From positions 1 through 64,000 of the forward strand of contig JAAURJ010000008.1 in the NCBI GenBank assembly GCA_012032285.1: a stretch of 64,000 nt of DNA, read 5' to 3'. The stretch is from Sphingomonadales bacterium. GTDB lineage: Bacteria > Pseudomonadota > Alphaproteobacteria > Sphingomonadales > Sphingomonadaceae. The notes below the pieces were generated by a model. That model was not told the origin of the DNA, did not search any database, and saw only the letters and a program-made list of their open reading frames with translations. The position numbers were made by a program, and so were the translations under genes. Position 1 is the stretch's first letter. Each line of letters opens with the position of its first letter. This document shows, piece by piece, positions 54,171 through 64,000 of the stretch.

Positions 54171-57017
54171 ATGTCCACTGATTCCGCAAAGCAAAAACAT
54201 CTCTATCTGGTTGATGGTTCGGCCTTTATTTTCCGCGCTTATTACAGCCTGCCGCCGCTGACCAATCCAGAAGGCACGCCGGTGGGTGCGATATTGGGGT
54301 ATAGCAATATGCTGTGGAAGCTCGCCGATGATCTGCACGCCGCCGACGGGCCAACGCATATGGCGGTCATTCTTGACAAGGCAGGGACCAGTTTCCGCAA
54401 CGATATTTATGATCAATATAAGGCGAACCGTCCCGAAGCGCCGGAGGATTTGAAACCCCAATTTCCGATCATCCGCGATGCCACCCGCGCCTTTTCCCTG
54501 CCCATGGTGGAGGAGGATAATGTCGAGGCCGATGACATGATCGCCAGCTATACCAAAGCGGCGGTGGAACGCGGGTGGAAGGTGACGATTATATCGTCGG
54601 ACAAGGATTTGATGCAGTTGATCGAGCCAAAGGATGAAAGCCTAGTCGATATGCTCGATACCATGAAGGATAAACGCATTGCCGCTGCGGAGGTGAGAGA
54701 AAAATTCGGTGTCGGTCCCGATCTGGTCGGCGATATGCTCAGCCTGATGGGGGATAGCAGCGACAATATTCCCGGTGTCCCCGGCATTGGTCCCAAAACC
54801 GCCGAAAAATTGCTGCTGGAATATGGCAATTTGGAAGGCGTTCTGGCCGCCGCGCCCGATATGAAGAAATCGAAAATGCAGGAACGGCTGGTTGAATTTG
54901 CCGATATGGCGCGGCTGTCGCGCGTTCTGGTGACGCTGAAAGAGGATTGCCCGCTGCCGATCGCGCTTGATGATATGGAATTGAAAGCCATTCCCGAAGG
55001 CCCGCTTGTGCCTTTCCTGCAAAAGCATGGGTTTAAGGCGCTGTTGAAACGGGTCGGGCAGGTGACCGATAGCGAGGCCGCGAATAAGGCGATAGCCGGA
55101 CAGCCAAGGGCAACCACAAGCGGCAATGCTGCCGCGCCCGCACTGACACCGGGCAAAGTCATGGCCGCCCGCCCGCCCAAAATGCCGGCCATTGATCCGG
55201 CCGCCTATGAATGCGTAACCACGATTGAAGCGCTGGACCGGTGGATAGCGGAGGCGCGGGCCGAGGGTATCGCGGCTTTTGATACCGAAACCGACAGCCT
55301 GGAGGCGGTGACCGCCAATTTGGCGGGGTTCAGCCTTGCGGTGCGTCCGGGCCATGCCTGTTATGTGCCATTATCGCATGGCGGCAGCGATATGTTTGCC
55401 GAAAAACCGGTGCAGATCGGCATGGGCGAAGCGCTGGCGCGGCTGAAAGATTTGCTGGAGGATGACAGCGTCCTTAAGATTGGGCAGAATATCAAATATG
55501 ATATTAGCGTTCTGGCGCAGCATGGCATCACCATAAACCCGTTTGACGATACGATGGTGATGAGCTTTAATCTGGATGCAGGAGAACATGGGCACGGCAT
55601 GGATGAGCTGGCGAAGCTGTATCTGGAGCATGAATGTATCAGCTATAAAAGCGTTACCGGGACTGGAAAAAATCAGGTCCGCTTTGCCGAGGTGCCCTTG
55701 GCTGCGGCGACCAAATATGCCGCCGAGGATGCTGATGTCACGCTGCGCCTTTGGCATCATCTGAAGCTGCGCATGGCCCCTGAAAAGGCGTCGCGTATTT
55801 ATGAGCTGACCGACCGGCCCAGCGTTGCGGTGCTGAGCAAGATGGAATGCAATGGCGTCAAGGTTGACCGTGCGGTGCTTTCGCGCCTGTCGGGGGAATT
55901 TGCCGAACAGATGCAGGCGCTGGAAAGTGAAATCCATAATCTGGCAGGGGGCCCCTTTACCATTGGCAGTCCGAAACAGCTGGGCGAAATCCTGTTCGAA
56001 AAAATGGGCTATAAGGGCAAGCGCAAGGGCAAATCGGGGCAATATTCCACCGATGTCACCGTGCTGGAGGATTTGGCCGGACAAGGGGTGGAAATTGCTC
56101 GCAAGGTGCTGGACTGGCGGCAGCTTTCCAAGTTGAAATCCACCTATACCGATGCCCTGCAGGAGCAGATTAACCCCAAAACCGGCCGCGTCCACACCAG
56201 TTACAGTCTTGTAGGCGCTCAAACCGGGCGGTTATCTTCGACCGATCCAAATCTGCAAAATATCCCGATCCGCACCGAAATCGGACGGCAAATCCGTGAT
56301 GCCTTTGTTGCCGAAGAGGGCCATGTCATCCTGGCCGCCGACTATAGTCAGATCGAACTGCGTCTGGCCGCGCATATAGCGGACGTTGCGCAGTTAAAGG
56401 ACGCCTTTGCTGCGGGCGAAGACATTCACAACCGCACAGCGCAGGAGCTGTTCGGAGAAGTCAGCCGCGACACACGTGGCCGGGCAAAGACGATCAATTT
56501 TGCAATCCTCTATGGTATTTCGCGCTGGGGTCTTGCCAAAAGGTTGGAGGTAGAGCCGGATGAGGCGCAGGCAATGATCGATGCCTATTTCAAAAGCTTT
56601 CCGGGGATTGGGGATTATATTCAGGAAACTTTGGCAAGCGTGCGTGAAAAGGGTTATTCCGAAACGCTGTTCGGGCGCAAAACCTGGTTCCCCCGGATCA
56701 ATTCCAAAAATCAAGCCGAACGACAAGGCAGCGAACGCGCCGCGATCAATGCACCGATTCAGGGGACCAGCGCCGACATTATCAAACGCGCCATGGCCCG
56801 GATGGACGGGGCATTGCAAAAGGTCGGGCTGTCGCAGGTCAAAATGCTGCTACAGGTGCATGACGAGCTGGTGTTTGAATTGCCGCAAGCCGATGTCGCG
56901 GCGGCAAGCGAGGTGATCCGCAATGTGATGATGGGCGCCGCCGCACCTATGGTCGAAATCTCCGTTCCGCTGGGCGTCGATATTGGCACAGGCCAAAGCT
57001 GGGGCGCGGCGCATTAA
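54171..57017 (+). CDS. polA: DNA polymerase I
   Basis: A 948-residue repair and Okazaki-fragment polymerase. The N-terminal 5'-3' nuclease domain shows YLVDGSAFIFRAYY and GDSSDNIPGVPGIGPKTAEK; the 3'-5' exonuclease is intact (FDTETDSLE, NIKYDISVL, YAAEDADVTLRL); the polymerase has DYSQIELRLAAHIA, RGRAKTINFAILYGIS and VHDELVFE. So proofreading is expected. It is monocistronic and starts on an ATG 100 or so bases beyond a divergent promoter region. Confidence 0.96.
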   Translation: MSTDSAKQKHLYLVDGSAFIFRAYYSLPPLTNPEGTPVGAILGYSNMLWKLADDLHAADGPTHMAVILDKAGTSFRNDIYDQYKANRPEAPEDLKPQFPIIRDATRAFSLPMVEEDNVEADDMIASYTKAAVERGWKVTIISSDKDLMQLIEPKDESLVDMLDTMKDKRIAAAEVREKFGVGPDLVGDMLSLMGDSSDNIPGVPGIGPKTAEKLLLEYGNLEGVLAAAPDMKKSKMQERLVEFADMARLSRVLVTLKEDCPLPIALDDMELKAIPEGPLVPFLQKHGFKALLKRVGQVTDSEAANKAIAGQPRATTSGNAAAPALTPGKVMAARPPKMPAIDPAAYECVTTIEALDRWIAEARAEGIAAFDTETDSLEAVTANLAGFSLAVRPGHACYVPLSHGGSDMFAEKPVQIGMGEALARLKDLLEDDSVLKIGQNIKYDISVLAQHGITINPFDDTMVMSFNLDAGEHGHGMDELAKLYLEHECISYKSVTGTGKNQVRFAEVPLAAATKYAAEDADVTLRLWHHLKLRMAPEKASRIYELTDRPSVAVLSKMECNGVKVDRAVLSRLSGEFAEQMQALESEIHNLAGGPFTIGSPKQLGEILFEKMGYKGKRKGKSGQYSTDVTVLEDLAGQGVEIARKVLDWRQLSKLKSTYTDALQEQINPKTGRVHTSYSLVGAQTGRLSSTDPNLQNIPIRTEIGRQIRDAFVAEEGHVILAADYSQIELRLAAHIADVAQLKDAFAAGEDIHNRTAQELFGEVSRDTRGRAKTINFAILYGISRWGLAKRLEVEPDEAQAMIDAYFKSFPGIGDYIQETLASVREKGYSETLFGRKTWFPRINSKNQAERQGSERAAINAPIQGTSADIIKRAMARMDGALQKVGLSQVKMLLQVHDELVFELPQADVAAASEVIRNVMMGAAAPMVEISVPLGVDIGTGQSWGAAH

Positions 57018-57108
57018 GGCGAAACGATTAAGCCATAACGCCCCGGTTTTGGATCAGGACCATAGGGTGAATAGGGCCTGACTCTTTGGGTCAGCGGCCA
57101 TAAACATA

Positions 57109-60001
57109 TTACTCCGCCGCGGCTTTTGTTTTGTCGCTGACGATGCGGAATTCCAGCGAGGCCGCATCGTTCAGATATTGCTGCGCCGCCGCCCGAATAT
57201 CGGCGGTGGTGACCGCTTCGAACAAGGCTTTTTGCTGGCGGTAGCGTTCCAGCCGCTCTGGCTTGCCCTGTGCGATAGCCGACAGACCGAGCCAGAAACT
57301 ATTTTCACGCAATTGCTTGTCAAAACGCTCCATAATCGGCTGCCGCGCACGCAGCAGCACATCGTCGCTCACTGGGGCATCGCGCATTTGCTGCGCGACT
57401 TCTTTGATCGCCGTTGAAATGACATCCATCTTGTCCGGTGCGGCAATGACGAAACTGTTTATATAGCCATAGCCGGTAAAATCATCCGAAGCGAAGCTGC
57501 TGGCGCTGGGCGAGTAGGTCGCGCCGAGTTTTTCGCGTATTTCATCAAGCAATAACAGGCTCATCGCTTCGGCAGTCATTTCGCGGACCACTTCGGATTT
57601 CAAATCGCTGTCATCGGTTGTCGGCCAATAAGCCAGCAGCAGCCCCTGATCCGCCGCGCCTTTATGATAAAGCGTTTGGACACCGCGTTCAGCGGTAAAG
57701 GATACCGAGCGGGCGTTTTCGGGCAGGGTGCTTGTTAATTCGCGTTCCGGCAAGGCACCAAAGCTATCGGCCACCGCCTGGATCGCCGCCGCTTCATCGA
57801 CATCGCCGACAATCGCGATTTCAATCGGTGCGGTCATGGCGATGGGTTCCAACATGGTTTTCAATTCACCAATATTGCGGGCCTTTAACTCTTCAACGCT
57901 GCCAATGCCAAAACGGGTGTCGCCGCTTGCCAATATCCGGGGCACCGCCAATTGCGATACGGTTTGCGGCAAAGCGTCCAACTGTGCGGCGAAGCTGTCG
58001 ACCGCATTTTGCCAGACAGTATCGGCCTCGCTCCGGTATCCGCCTTGAGTGACAAAGGCGGCAAGCATTTTCATCTGAAGGCCTAAGTCGGCGGCGATGG
58101 TGGTGCCCGACGAACCGAAGCTATCGGTGCCAGTGGTCAGGCCGATGCTGACATTGCGGCCCGCCAATATCCGGCGCAGCTCGGTCGCGTCATGCTCTTT
58201 CAGCGCCCCTGTTCCCGACATGGATTGCATGAAGGTGGCCAGGCTGCCCATGCCTTGCGGGAAGCTAAGCTGTCCATTGCCATAGCGCAGCGAATAACGG
58301 ACCTTGCCTTTTTCAAAATCGGTTTTCTTGATATTCAGCTTCACATTATTGCCAAAGCGGACGGTGCGAATGCCCAGATCGCCAATCATCGCATCATTGG
58401 CAATTTTGCCTGTTGTGCCAAAATTATCATAGGCAAAGGCTTTGATCACTTCCTGTGCGGGCGGGTCAACCTTCATGGTCAGGCTTTTTGTCAGCACCGC
58501 CATTGCCTCAACTTCGGCATTTTCAATCGGCTGTTTGTCGGTAATGAATAATGTATTGGGCAAGCGGGAAAACGCCTGTTTCATGGTGTTGTTAACGGCA
58601 TCAAGCGTGACCGCCGGGCGCAGTTCATTGTAGATCTTCAAATCATCGGCCGGCGCGGAAATGATCGATTTGGGATAGATGGACCGGATAATCGCATCGG
58701 CCAATTGCGTGCTGCGCCGGGTATCGGCCTGTTCGGCCTGATCCTTGAAATAAGTGTCAAAATTGGCGAGCGCCTCATCCAATTCGGCTTGGGTAAAGCC
58801 ATATTGCACTGCGCGGCGCAGTTCCTGCTCCCCGACCATCAGCCCGGTTTTCCAATCACCTTCTTTGGCGTTTACCGACAGGCCGATCTGGTCAACGGTG
58901 TTATACAAATCATTGAAAGACAGGCCGCCGCCACGGATTTTTGCGTCGCTTGCCAAGGCCAGTTTCTGGAAACGGCGGCCCATGATGCTGCTGGCGACAA
59001 ATTTGAAAAGGTCTTTTTGTGATTTCGCCTTGCTGTCATCTTCGCGGACATAAGGTTTCAGGATCGTCATTTCGACTTCGCTGCTGGCCGCAGGATCGGA
59101 AAAGCTGCCGATCGAAAATTGCCGTTCGGGATCAACCGTGCCGAAATTCATAGGAGCGCCCGCTTCGCCTGTGCCTTTCCAATCGGCGAAATCCTTTTTA
59201 ATCTTTGCTTCCATTGCATCGACATCGAAATCGCCGACAATTACCAAAGTCGTATTTTCGGGGCGGTAATAGCGTTCATAAAGGCCCTTGATCCGTTCGG
59301 CAGGAGCGGTTTTCAAAACCTCTTCGGTGCCGATGGGCAGCCGCTTGCCAAAGGCGGTGTTGGGCGCTTCAAATTTAACCTGTTCCTTAAACTGGCGCAG
59401 GCCGGGGCTGTTGCGGAATTGCATTTCAGACAGGACAACGCCGCGTTCGCGTTCGACCGCTTCGGGTGCGATGGTCAAATTGCTCGCCGTTTCGCGCATC
59501 AGGAACAGGGCGGTATCAACAGTTTTCTCGTCGGTTTTGGGCAGGTCGAGCTTATACACGGTTTCGTTAAAGGCGGTATAGGCATTGGTGTCCGCGCCAA
59601 AGCTTAACCCCTGACGTTCCAATATCTTCACCATTTCGCCTTCGGGGACGTTTTTCGATCCGTTAAACGCCATATGCTCCAGGAAATGGGCGAGGCCCTG
59701 CTCATCATCGTTTTCGGCAACCGAACCCACCGCGACGTGCATCCGCACCGCCGCCGTACCCTTGGTGTTTCATTTTTTGCAGCGCATATTTCATGCCGTT
59801 GGAAAGCACGCCATAACGCACCGCAGGATCGGCGGGAATATCGGCCGATTGATGACCCCATGGGGTGACCGTCATCGGCGCGGCAGGACTGGATTCGCTG
59901 GTCTGTGTTTCCTGTGCCAGCGCCTGAGACACTGGCATAGACACCGCCAAAGCAATGGCCGATGCAAAGAATAAACTGCTGCGTTTCAAACGGATTTTCA
60001 T
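57109..60001 (-). CDS. M16 family metallopeptidase, pitrilysin type, exported (two one-base losses)
   Basis: A periplasmic zinc peptidase with four M16 domains. Signal peptide MKIRLKRSSLFFASAIALAV and on to SQALAQ. After mending, the inverted zinc motif HFLEH is at residues 106-110, followed by the downstream Glu region AFNETVYKLDLP. The second half is a non-catalytic M16 pair. Two losses: one T in the run 59773-59778 and one C at 59759-59761, giving KNETPRGTAAVRMHVAVGS and 964 residues. Substrate unknown. Confidence 0.88.
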
Positions 60002-60171
60002 GACTGTAATGCTCCCCTATTTGGAATTCATATTCTCTATTACCGATCCTGCTGGTATCACCATGTCCGTTCGACAAACGACATATCTATCCGGCGAAAA
60101 ACGAAGGGGTTTTTTGAAAGCCTGCTTTCTGCCCCCTTTATATCGGACCGATAAAATGCCACATGGAGTGT

Positions 60172-61101
60172 ATGAGCGAAGAGAATTGGCCCGATAGCAT
60201 AAGCGCAGGAGAGACCGAGCAGCATGAGCCTTTGGTCCGGCGCGTGCTTGCGCCCAACCCGTCGCCTTATACCTATACCGGAACGCAAACCTGGCTGGTG
60301 GGTTCGGGGTCGGAAATCGCCGTGATTGATCCCGGCCCGGCGGGCAGCGGCAAAAGCATCGGTGACCCCTTTCGCCCCAATGACGCCAATGGAGAGGGCC
60401 ATGTCGAAGCGATATTGCGCGCGGTGGGCGCGGCAAGGATAACCGCAATATTATGCACCCACACCCACCGGGACCATAGCCCGGCGGCGGCGGCGTTAAA
60501 AGCCGCGACAGGAGCGCCGGTTATCGGCTGCGCTCCGCTGTCCATAACCGATCAGGGGCCGCGCGGGGACAGCGCCTTTGATCCCGATTACGCGCCCGAT
60601 CAGGTGTTGTCAGATGGAGAGCAGGTGACGGGCGACGGGTGGACATTGCAGGCAGTGGCAACGCCCGGCCATACCAGCAATCATCTTTGCTATGCGCTGA
60701 CCGAAAGCCGCGCACTTTTCACCGGCGATCATGTCATGAAATGGTCAACCAGCGTGGTCAGCCCGCCCGATGGCGATATGGCGGCCTATATGGCGTCCTT
60801 GCAAAAACTATATGACCGTGATGACCGCATTTATTACCCCGCCCACGGCCCGGCAGTCAAAAAGCCAAAGCAGCTGGTGCGCGGCATGATCGGCCACAGG
60901 CGTCAGCGCGAGCGTCAGATTCTGAAATGCCTTAACCATGGTCCGCAAAGCATCCCCGATATGGTCGCGGTGATGTATAAAGCGCTGGACCCAAGGCTCA
61001 ACGGTGCGGCAGGGCGCAGCGTGCTCGCGCATCTGATTGATTTGCAGCAGCGCGGATTGGTGGCCGGTACAGATGATCATTGGGGGTTAACAGGTGCGTA
61101 A
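60172..61101 (+). CDS. MBL-fold metallo-hydrolase, LACTB2-like
   Basis: A 309-residue metallo-beta-lactamase-fold hydrolase. The metal motif HTHRDH is at residues 97-102 in ILCTHTHRDHSP; further ligands are in ATPGHTSNHLCY and TGDHVMKW, and the final His in YYPAHGP. A C-terminal winged helix (PQSIPDMVAVMYKALDPRL...HLIDLQQRGL) is as in LACTB2, a ribonuclease-like subfamily. Start at 60172 or 60163. The last 8 bases overlap the next gene. Confidence 0.82.
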   Translation: MSEENWPDSISAGETEQHEPLVRRVLAPNPSPYTYTGTQTWLVGSGSEIAVIDPGPAGSGKSIGDPFRPNDANGEGHVEAILRAVGAARITAILCTHTHRDHSPAAAALKAATGAPVIGCAPLSITDQGPRGDSAFDPDYAPDQVLSDGEQVTGDGWTLQAVATPGHTSNHLCYALTESRALFTGDHVMKWSTSVVSPPDGDMAAYMASLQKLYDRDDRIYYPAHGPAVKKPKQLVRGMIGHRRQRERQILKCLNHGPQSIPDMVAVMYKALDPRLNGAAGRSVLAHLIDLQQRGLVAGTDDHWGLTGA

Positions 61102-61777
61102 GGTTGCCGTCGCCGTGCTGTTGTTTGCGCTGCTGGCTGCGCTCTTTTGGGGGTGGCGGGCGCAGCGGGAACAGGCACAGGCACAGATGCAGCTTGGCCT
61201 GGACAGCAGCCGGGTGGTCGAACAGCAATTCCGCGCCGCGCGGCAGATCAAGGTCGCGGCGGTTGACGGACGGATCGTGGCCAAAAGCAGCGATGACGGC
61301 CTTTGGGGTCTGCTGCAATCCTCTCAGGTCAAAAGCGTGCCCTTCACCGTCGATTATCTGGTTGACCTGTCCGATGTGAACGCCAGCGACTGGCGCTGGG
61401 ATGAGGAGCGGCGCACGTTGATCGTTGCCATTCCCGATGTTGCAATTGGCTCGCCCAATGTGGATGAAAGCCGCGCGGTGACAGAGCAATCGGGCATTTA
61501 TATCTCGCGCGAGGCCGGGGTGAAGTTGAACCAGCGCGCCGCCGCCGCCGTTCGCGCACGGGCGCAGAAATTTGCCCAAAGCCCTGAAAATCTGCAAAAA
61601 GCGCGGGCCGGTGCGCGAGATGCTGTTGCCGCGCTCGCCCGGTTGCCCTTGGAGGCGGCGGGCAAGGATGATATAAAAATCATCGTCAAATTCCCCTTTG
61701 AAGGCGGAGAAAATCTTGACCGATGGGATGAATCGCGTCCAATTGCCGATGTCGTCCGCGAAACCAATAGCCAATAG
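61094..61777 (+). CDS. DUF4230 membrane-anchored protein
   Basis: A 227-residue protein with an N-terminal helix ([18 protein letters not shown]), a Gln/Ala-rich coiled stretch, then the DUF4230 core ([39 protein letters not shown]). The bulk should be periplasmic. Function unknown. GTG start at 61094 overlaps the MBL gene; nadA follows by 13 bases. So MBL, DUF4230 and nadA probably form one transcript. Confidence 0.75.
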   Translation: MRKVAVAVLLFALLAALFWGWRAQREQAQAQMQLGLDSSRVVEQQFRAARQIKVAAVDGRIVAKSSDDGLWGLLQSSQVKSVPFTVDYLVDLSDVNASDWRWDEERRTLIVAIPDVAIGSPNVDESRAVTEQSGIYISREAGVKLNQRAAAAVRARAQKFAQSPENLQKARAGARDAVAALARLPLEAAGKDDIKIIVKFPFEGGENLDRWDESRPIADVVRETNSQ

Positions 61778-61790
61778 GAGCAAGTCCCAT

Positions 61791-62806
61791 ATGAACGCCC
61801 CCATTTCCCAAAATGGCGCCATGCCCACTGGAACCGACTTGCTCGATGAAATCGCGCGGCTGAAAAAAGAGCGAAATGCCGTCATATTGGGCCATTATTA
61901 CCAAAAACCGGAAATTCAGGATTTGTCCGATTTTGTGGGCGACAGTTTGGAATTGTCCCGCAAGGCGGCAGAGACGGACGCAGATGTTATCGCCTTTTGC
62001 GGGGTGAAATTCATGGCTGAAACCGCGAAAATCCTGTCTCCGCAAAAACAGTGATCCTGCCTGATATGAAAGCAGGATGCAGCCTGGAGGATAGCTGCCC
62101 GCCCGAAAAATTCCGCCGTTTCCGGCAGCAGCATCCCGACCATATCGCGCTTACCTATATCAACTGTTCGGCCGAGGTGAAGGCGCTGTCCGACATCATC
62201 GTGACCAGCAGCAGCGCAGAAACAATCATCGGCCAAATCCCGCCCGAACAAAAAATCATCTTTGGTCCCGACCGGCATCTGGGCGGCTATATGAACCGTA
62301 AATTCGGCCGCGATATGCTGTTATGGCCAGGGGTTTGTATTGTGCATGAAGCGTTTAGCGAGACCGAATTGCTTAAACTGATCGCGCAGCATCCCGGTGC
62401 GCCCGTTGCCGCCCATCCCGAATGTCCGCCGCATATCATCGACCATGCCGATATGGTCGGCAGTACCAGCGCGATATTGAAATTCGCCAAGGAAACGACA
62501 AGCGATACAGTGATCATCGCCACCGAACCGCATATCATTCACCAAATGGAAAAGGCTGTGCCGGAAAAAACCTTCATCGGCGCGCCCGGCGCGGACGGCA
62601 ATTGCGCGTGCAATATCTGCCCCTATATGGCGCTCAATACGCTGGAGAAGCTGTATGTGGCGCTGCGCGACCTGACCCCGCAAATCCATCTGGAAGAAGA
62701 GGTGATGAACGGTGCAAGACGCAGCCTGACGCGGATGCTCGACATGACCGGCGGCAAGGCGACCTATGGTGATTTAGGACCAATGGATTTGATGCATGGG
62801 GGGTGA
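61791..62806 (+). CDS. nadA: Quinolinate synthase A (one-base frameshift)
   Basis: NadA condenses iminoaspartate with dihydroxyacetone phosphate to quinolinate for NAD. The iron-sulfur ligand Cys are in [21 protein letters not shown] and CACNICPYM. The start at 61791 (MNAPISQNG) follows TAGGAG. One A is missing at 62044-62048; restoring it gives [20 protein letters not shown] and 338 residues. NadB and NadC are not in the window. Confidence 0.92.
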
Positions 62807-62919
62807 GCGGAAGTGGGGGCGGGGGGTGAGCCTCAATATGTTCCGCACAATTTCGTCACAGTTTCGTCAATCACGGTTAACGCGCTACTCCCGCTCCTGA
62901 TCCTGCGTTATAAGACGCT

Positions 62920-64000
62920 GTGGCGCGGCATATTCATAAACGGCCCATACGGCAGCGACCGGCGCATTGGCTTTGGCTGGCGGTTCCCGTCATCCTTGCG
63001 GTGCTGGCCGCTTATGTCTGGATACGGATATTGGGGGAGGAACGGGCGCTTGCGGGTGATTTGACCGCGGGATCGGCGGAGATTTCAAGCGTACAAGCGG
63101 CAAATAATGGTAAAAGCCGCGCCCTTCCGGACATCCTGAAACAACAGATAAGCGCTATTGGCAGCGGCTTTGATGGTGATGTCGGAATTGCCGTGCAATC
63201 GGTGGAGGACGGATGGAGCGCGGACTATAATGGTGACATGGTCCTGCCGCAGCAAAGCCTGTCCAAGCTGTGGGTCGCCGCCGCCATATTGGACCGGGCG
63301 GACCGCGGCGAATTGACGCTGGACGATAACCTCACCCTGACAAGCGCCGACCTTTCGGTATTTCACCAGCCAATCCGGAAACAGATTTTGGCCGCTGGGC
63401 GTTACCGGGTCAGCATCGCCGAATTGCTGCATTATGCCATGACGCAAAGTGATAACACCGCCAATGCCGTGCTGTTTCGGGAAGCAGGCGGGCAGGCAGG
63501 TGTGATGCGGTTTTTGGCCTCACGTGGGCTGACCGACATCAAAATGGCGACCAGCGAAACCGATTTGCAAATGGGCATAGCGGGCATGGAATGGCGCAGC
63601 GCCTATAGCTATGGCCGAAATTTCTGGACGGCGCGTAACACACTGCCCTTTGGACATAGGGCAAAGGCGCTGGGCGATTATCTTGCCAATCCGCCCGATG
63701 GTGCAACGCCGCGCGGCTATGCGGGGGGGCTGGCGATGCTCGCACAGGGAAAGCTGCTGCGCCCTGCCACATCGGCCTATTTAATCGGTTTGATGGGACA
63801 GTCGAAAACCGGGCCAAAGCGGCTGCGCGGTGGTTTGCCCGCGCCGCAACCAGGCGGGGTAGATGCGGCGCAACCGAGCTGGACCTTGCCGCATAAAACC
63901 GGCACGGGGCAGGTGCTTAAACTGCTCGCCACGGCTTATAATGATGTCGGCATCCTGACCGCGCCCGATGGCCGCCGCTATGTGCTGGTGGTCATGATCG
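62920..64000 (+). CDS. Class A beta-lactamase-like serine hydrolase (cut by window end)
   Basis: The GTG at 62920 is the first start after an in-frame stop; an N-terminal helix WLWLAVPVILAVLAAYVWI anchors or exports it. Motifs of class A beta-lactamases appear: SxxK Ser113-Lys116 (QQSLSKLW), SDN at 177-179, an omega-loop Glu213 (TSETDLQ, 36 residues past SDN as in TEM) and KTG at 326-328. Asn170 of the usual ETELN is replaced by Gln217. SDN to KTG is about 149 residues rather than 104, so 45 extra are inserted. No stop is reached before base 64000. It may be a housekeeping hydrolase, not a resistance enzyme. Confidence 0.75.
   Translation, partial: MARHIHKRPIRQRPAHWLWLAVPVILAVLAAYVWIRILGEERALAGDLTAGSAEISSVQAANNGKSRALPDILKQQISAIGSGFDGDVGIAVQSVEDGWSADYNGDMVLPQQSLSKLWVAAAILDRADRGELTLDDNLTLTSADLSVFHQPIRKQILAAGRYRVSIAELLHYAMTQSDNTANAVLFREAGGQAGVMRFLASRGLTDIKMATSETDLQMGIAGMEWRSAYSYGRNFWTARNTLPFGHRAKALGDYLANPPDGATPRGYAGGLAMLAQGKLLRPATSAYLIGLMGQSKTGPKRLRGGLPAPQPGGVDAAQPSWTLPHKTGTGQVLKLLATAYNDVGILTAPDGRRYVLVVMI

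Overview
The window is a contiguous stretch of chromosome from an alphaproteobacterium, most likely a sphingomonad (Sphingomonadales, Sphingopyxis/Sphingorhabdus-like). The evidence is the gene content: SapC protein, HapK/REDY-like protein, Tim44-domain protein, TonB receptor beside a phytase, DnaA with an ATGQGKT P-loop, and rpsT next to dnaA. The short intergenic element ACAAGCTCAGGGTGAGCG is also, as I recall, common in this order. About 60 protein genes are packed with short gaps. I see no rRNA, tRNA, insertion sequence, prophage, plasmid module or CRISPR array.

Layout. 1-9.4 kb: metabolic genes (cytochrome b561, SapC, FAD-linked oxidase, DEAD-box helicase, secreted amidohydrolase with a beta-hydroxyacid dehydrogenase, threonine ammonia-lyase, Bpt). 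9.4-14.9 kb: ubiB-ubiE diverging from mutM, then rpsT and dnaA. 14.9-23.3 kb: envelope genes (zinc-ribbon/SH3 protein, DUF4136 lipoprotein, trpS, murJ, secB, Tim44 protein, mltA, Smr). 23.2-28.3 kb: dapE, GST and the rpmH-rnpA-yidD-yidC-engB series. 28.4-38.7 kb: comM, an unusual membrane-linked trypsin-like protease, priA, fsa, a zinc-ribbon/TonB fusion and folE. 38.8-43.4 kb: a hydroxylase-sulfotransferase pair, rpsF-rpsR-rplI and a Mpl-like Mur ligase. 43.5-50.1 kb: ldcA and the fatty-acid cluster fabD-crotonase-fabG-acpP-fabF-mltG. 50.1-64 kb: phytase with TonB receptor, polA, an M16 peptidase, an MBL-fold hydrolase, DUF4230, nadA and a class A beta-lactamase-like protein cut by the window end.

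Functional links. Envelope growth and recycling recur: murJ, mltA, mltG, dapE, ldcA/Mpl-like ligase and the beta-lactamase-like protein. Phosphate scavenging (TonB receptor plus phytase) and membrane protein insertion (yidC/yidD, secB) form two further units.

The strongest window-wide signal is technical. At least 12 genes, several usually essential (rpsF, murJ, fabF, nadA, priA), are broken by one-base indels, mostly in short homopolymers and nearly all deletions. Restoring one to three bases gives a full-length family-typical protein each time. I read these as uncorrected read errors, annotate the genes as intact CDS, and give the position of each event. I found no clearly new defence or mobile system. 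The most interesting biology is a palindrome whose own TAG serves as stop codon for flanking genes, two zinc-ribbon/transmembrane/periplasmic-domain fusions, the hydroxylase-sulfotransferase pair, and a divergent class A beta-lactamase fold.
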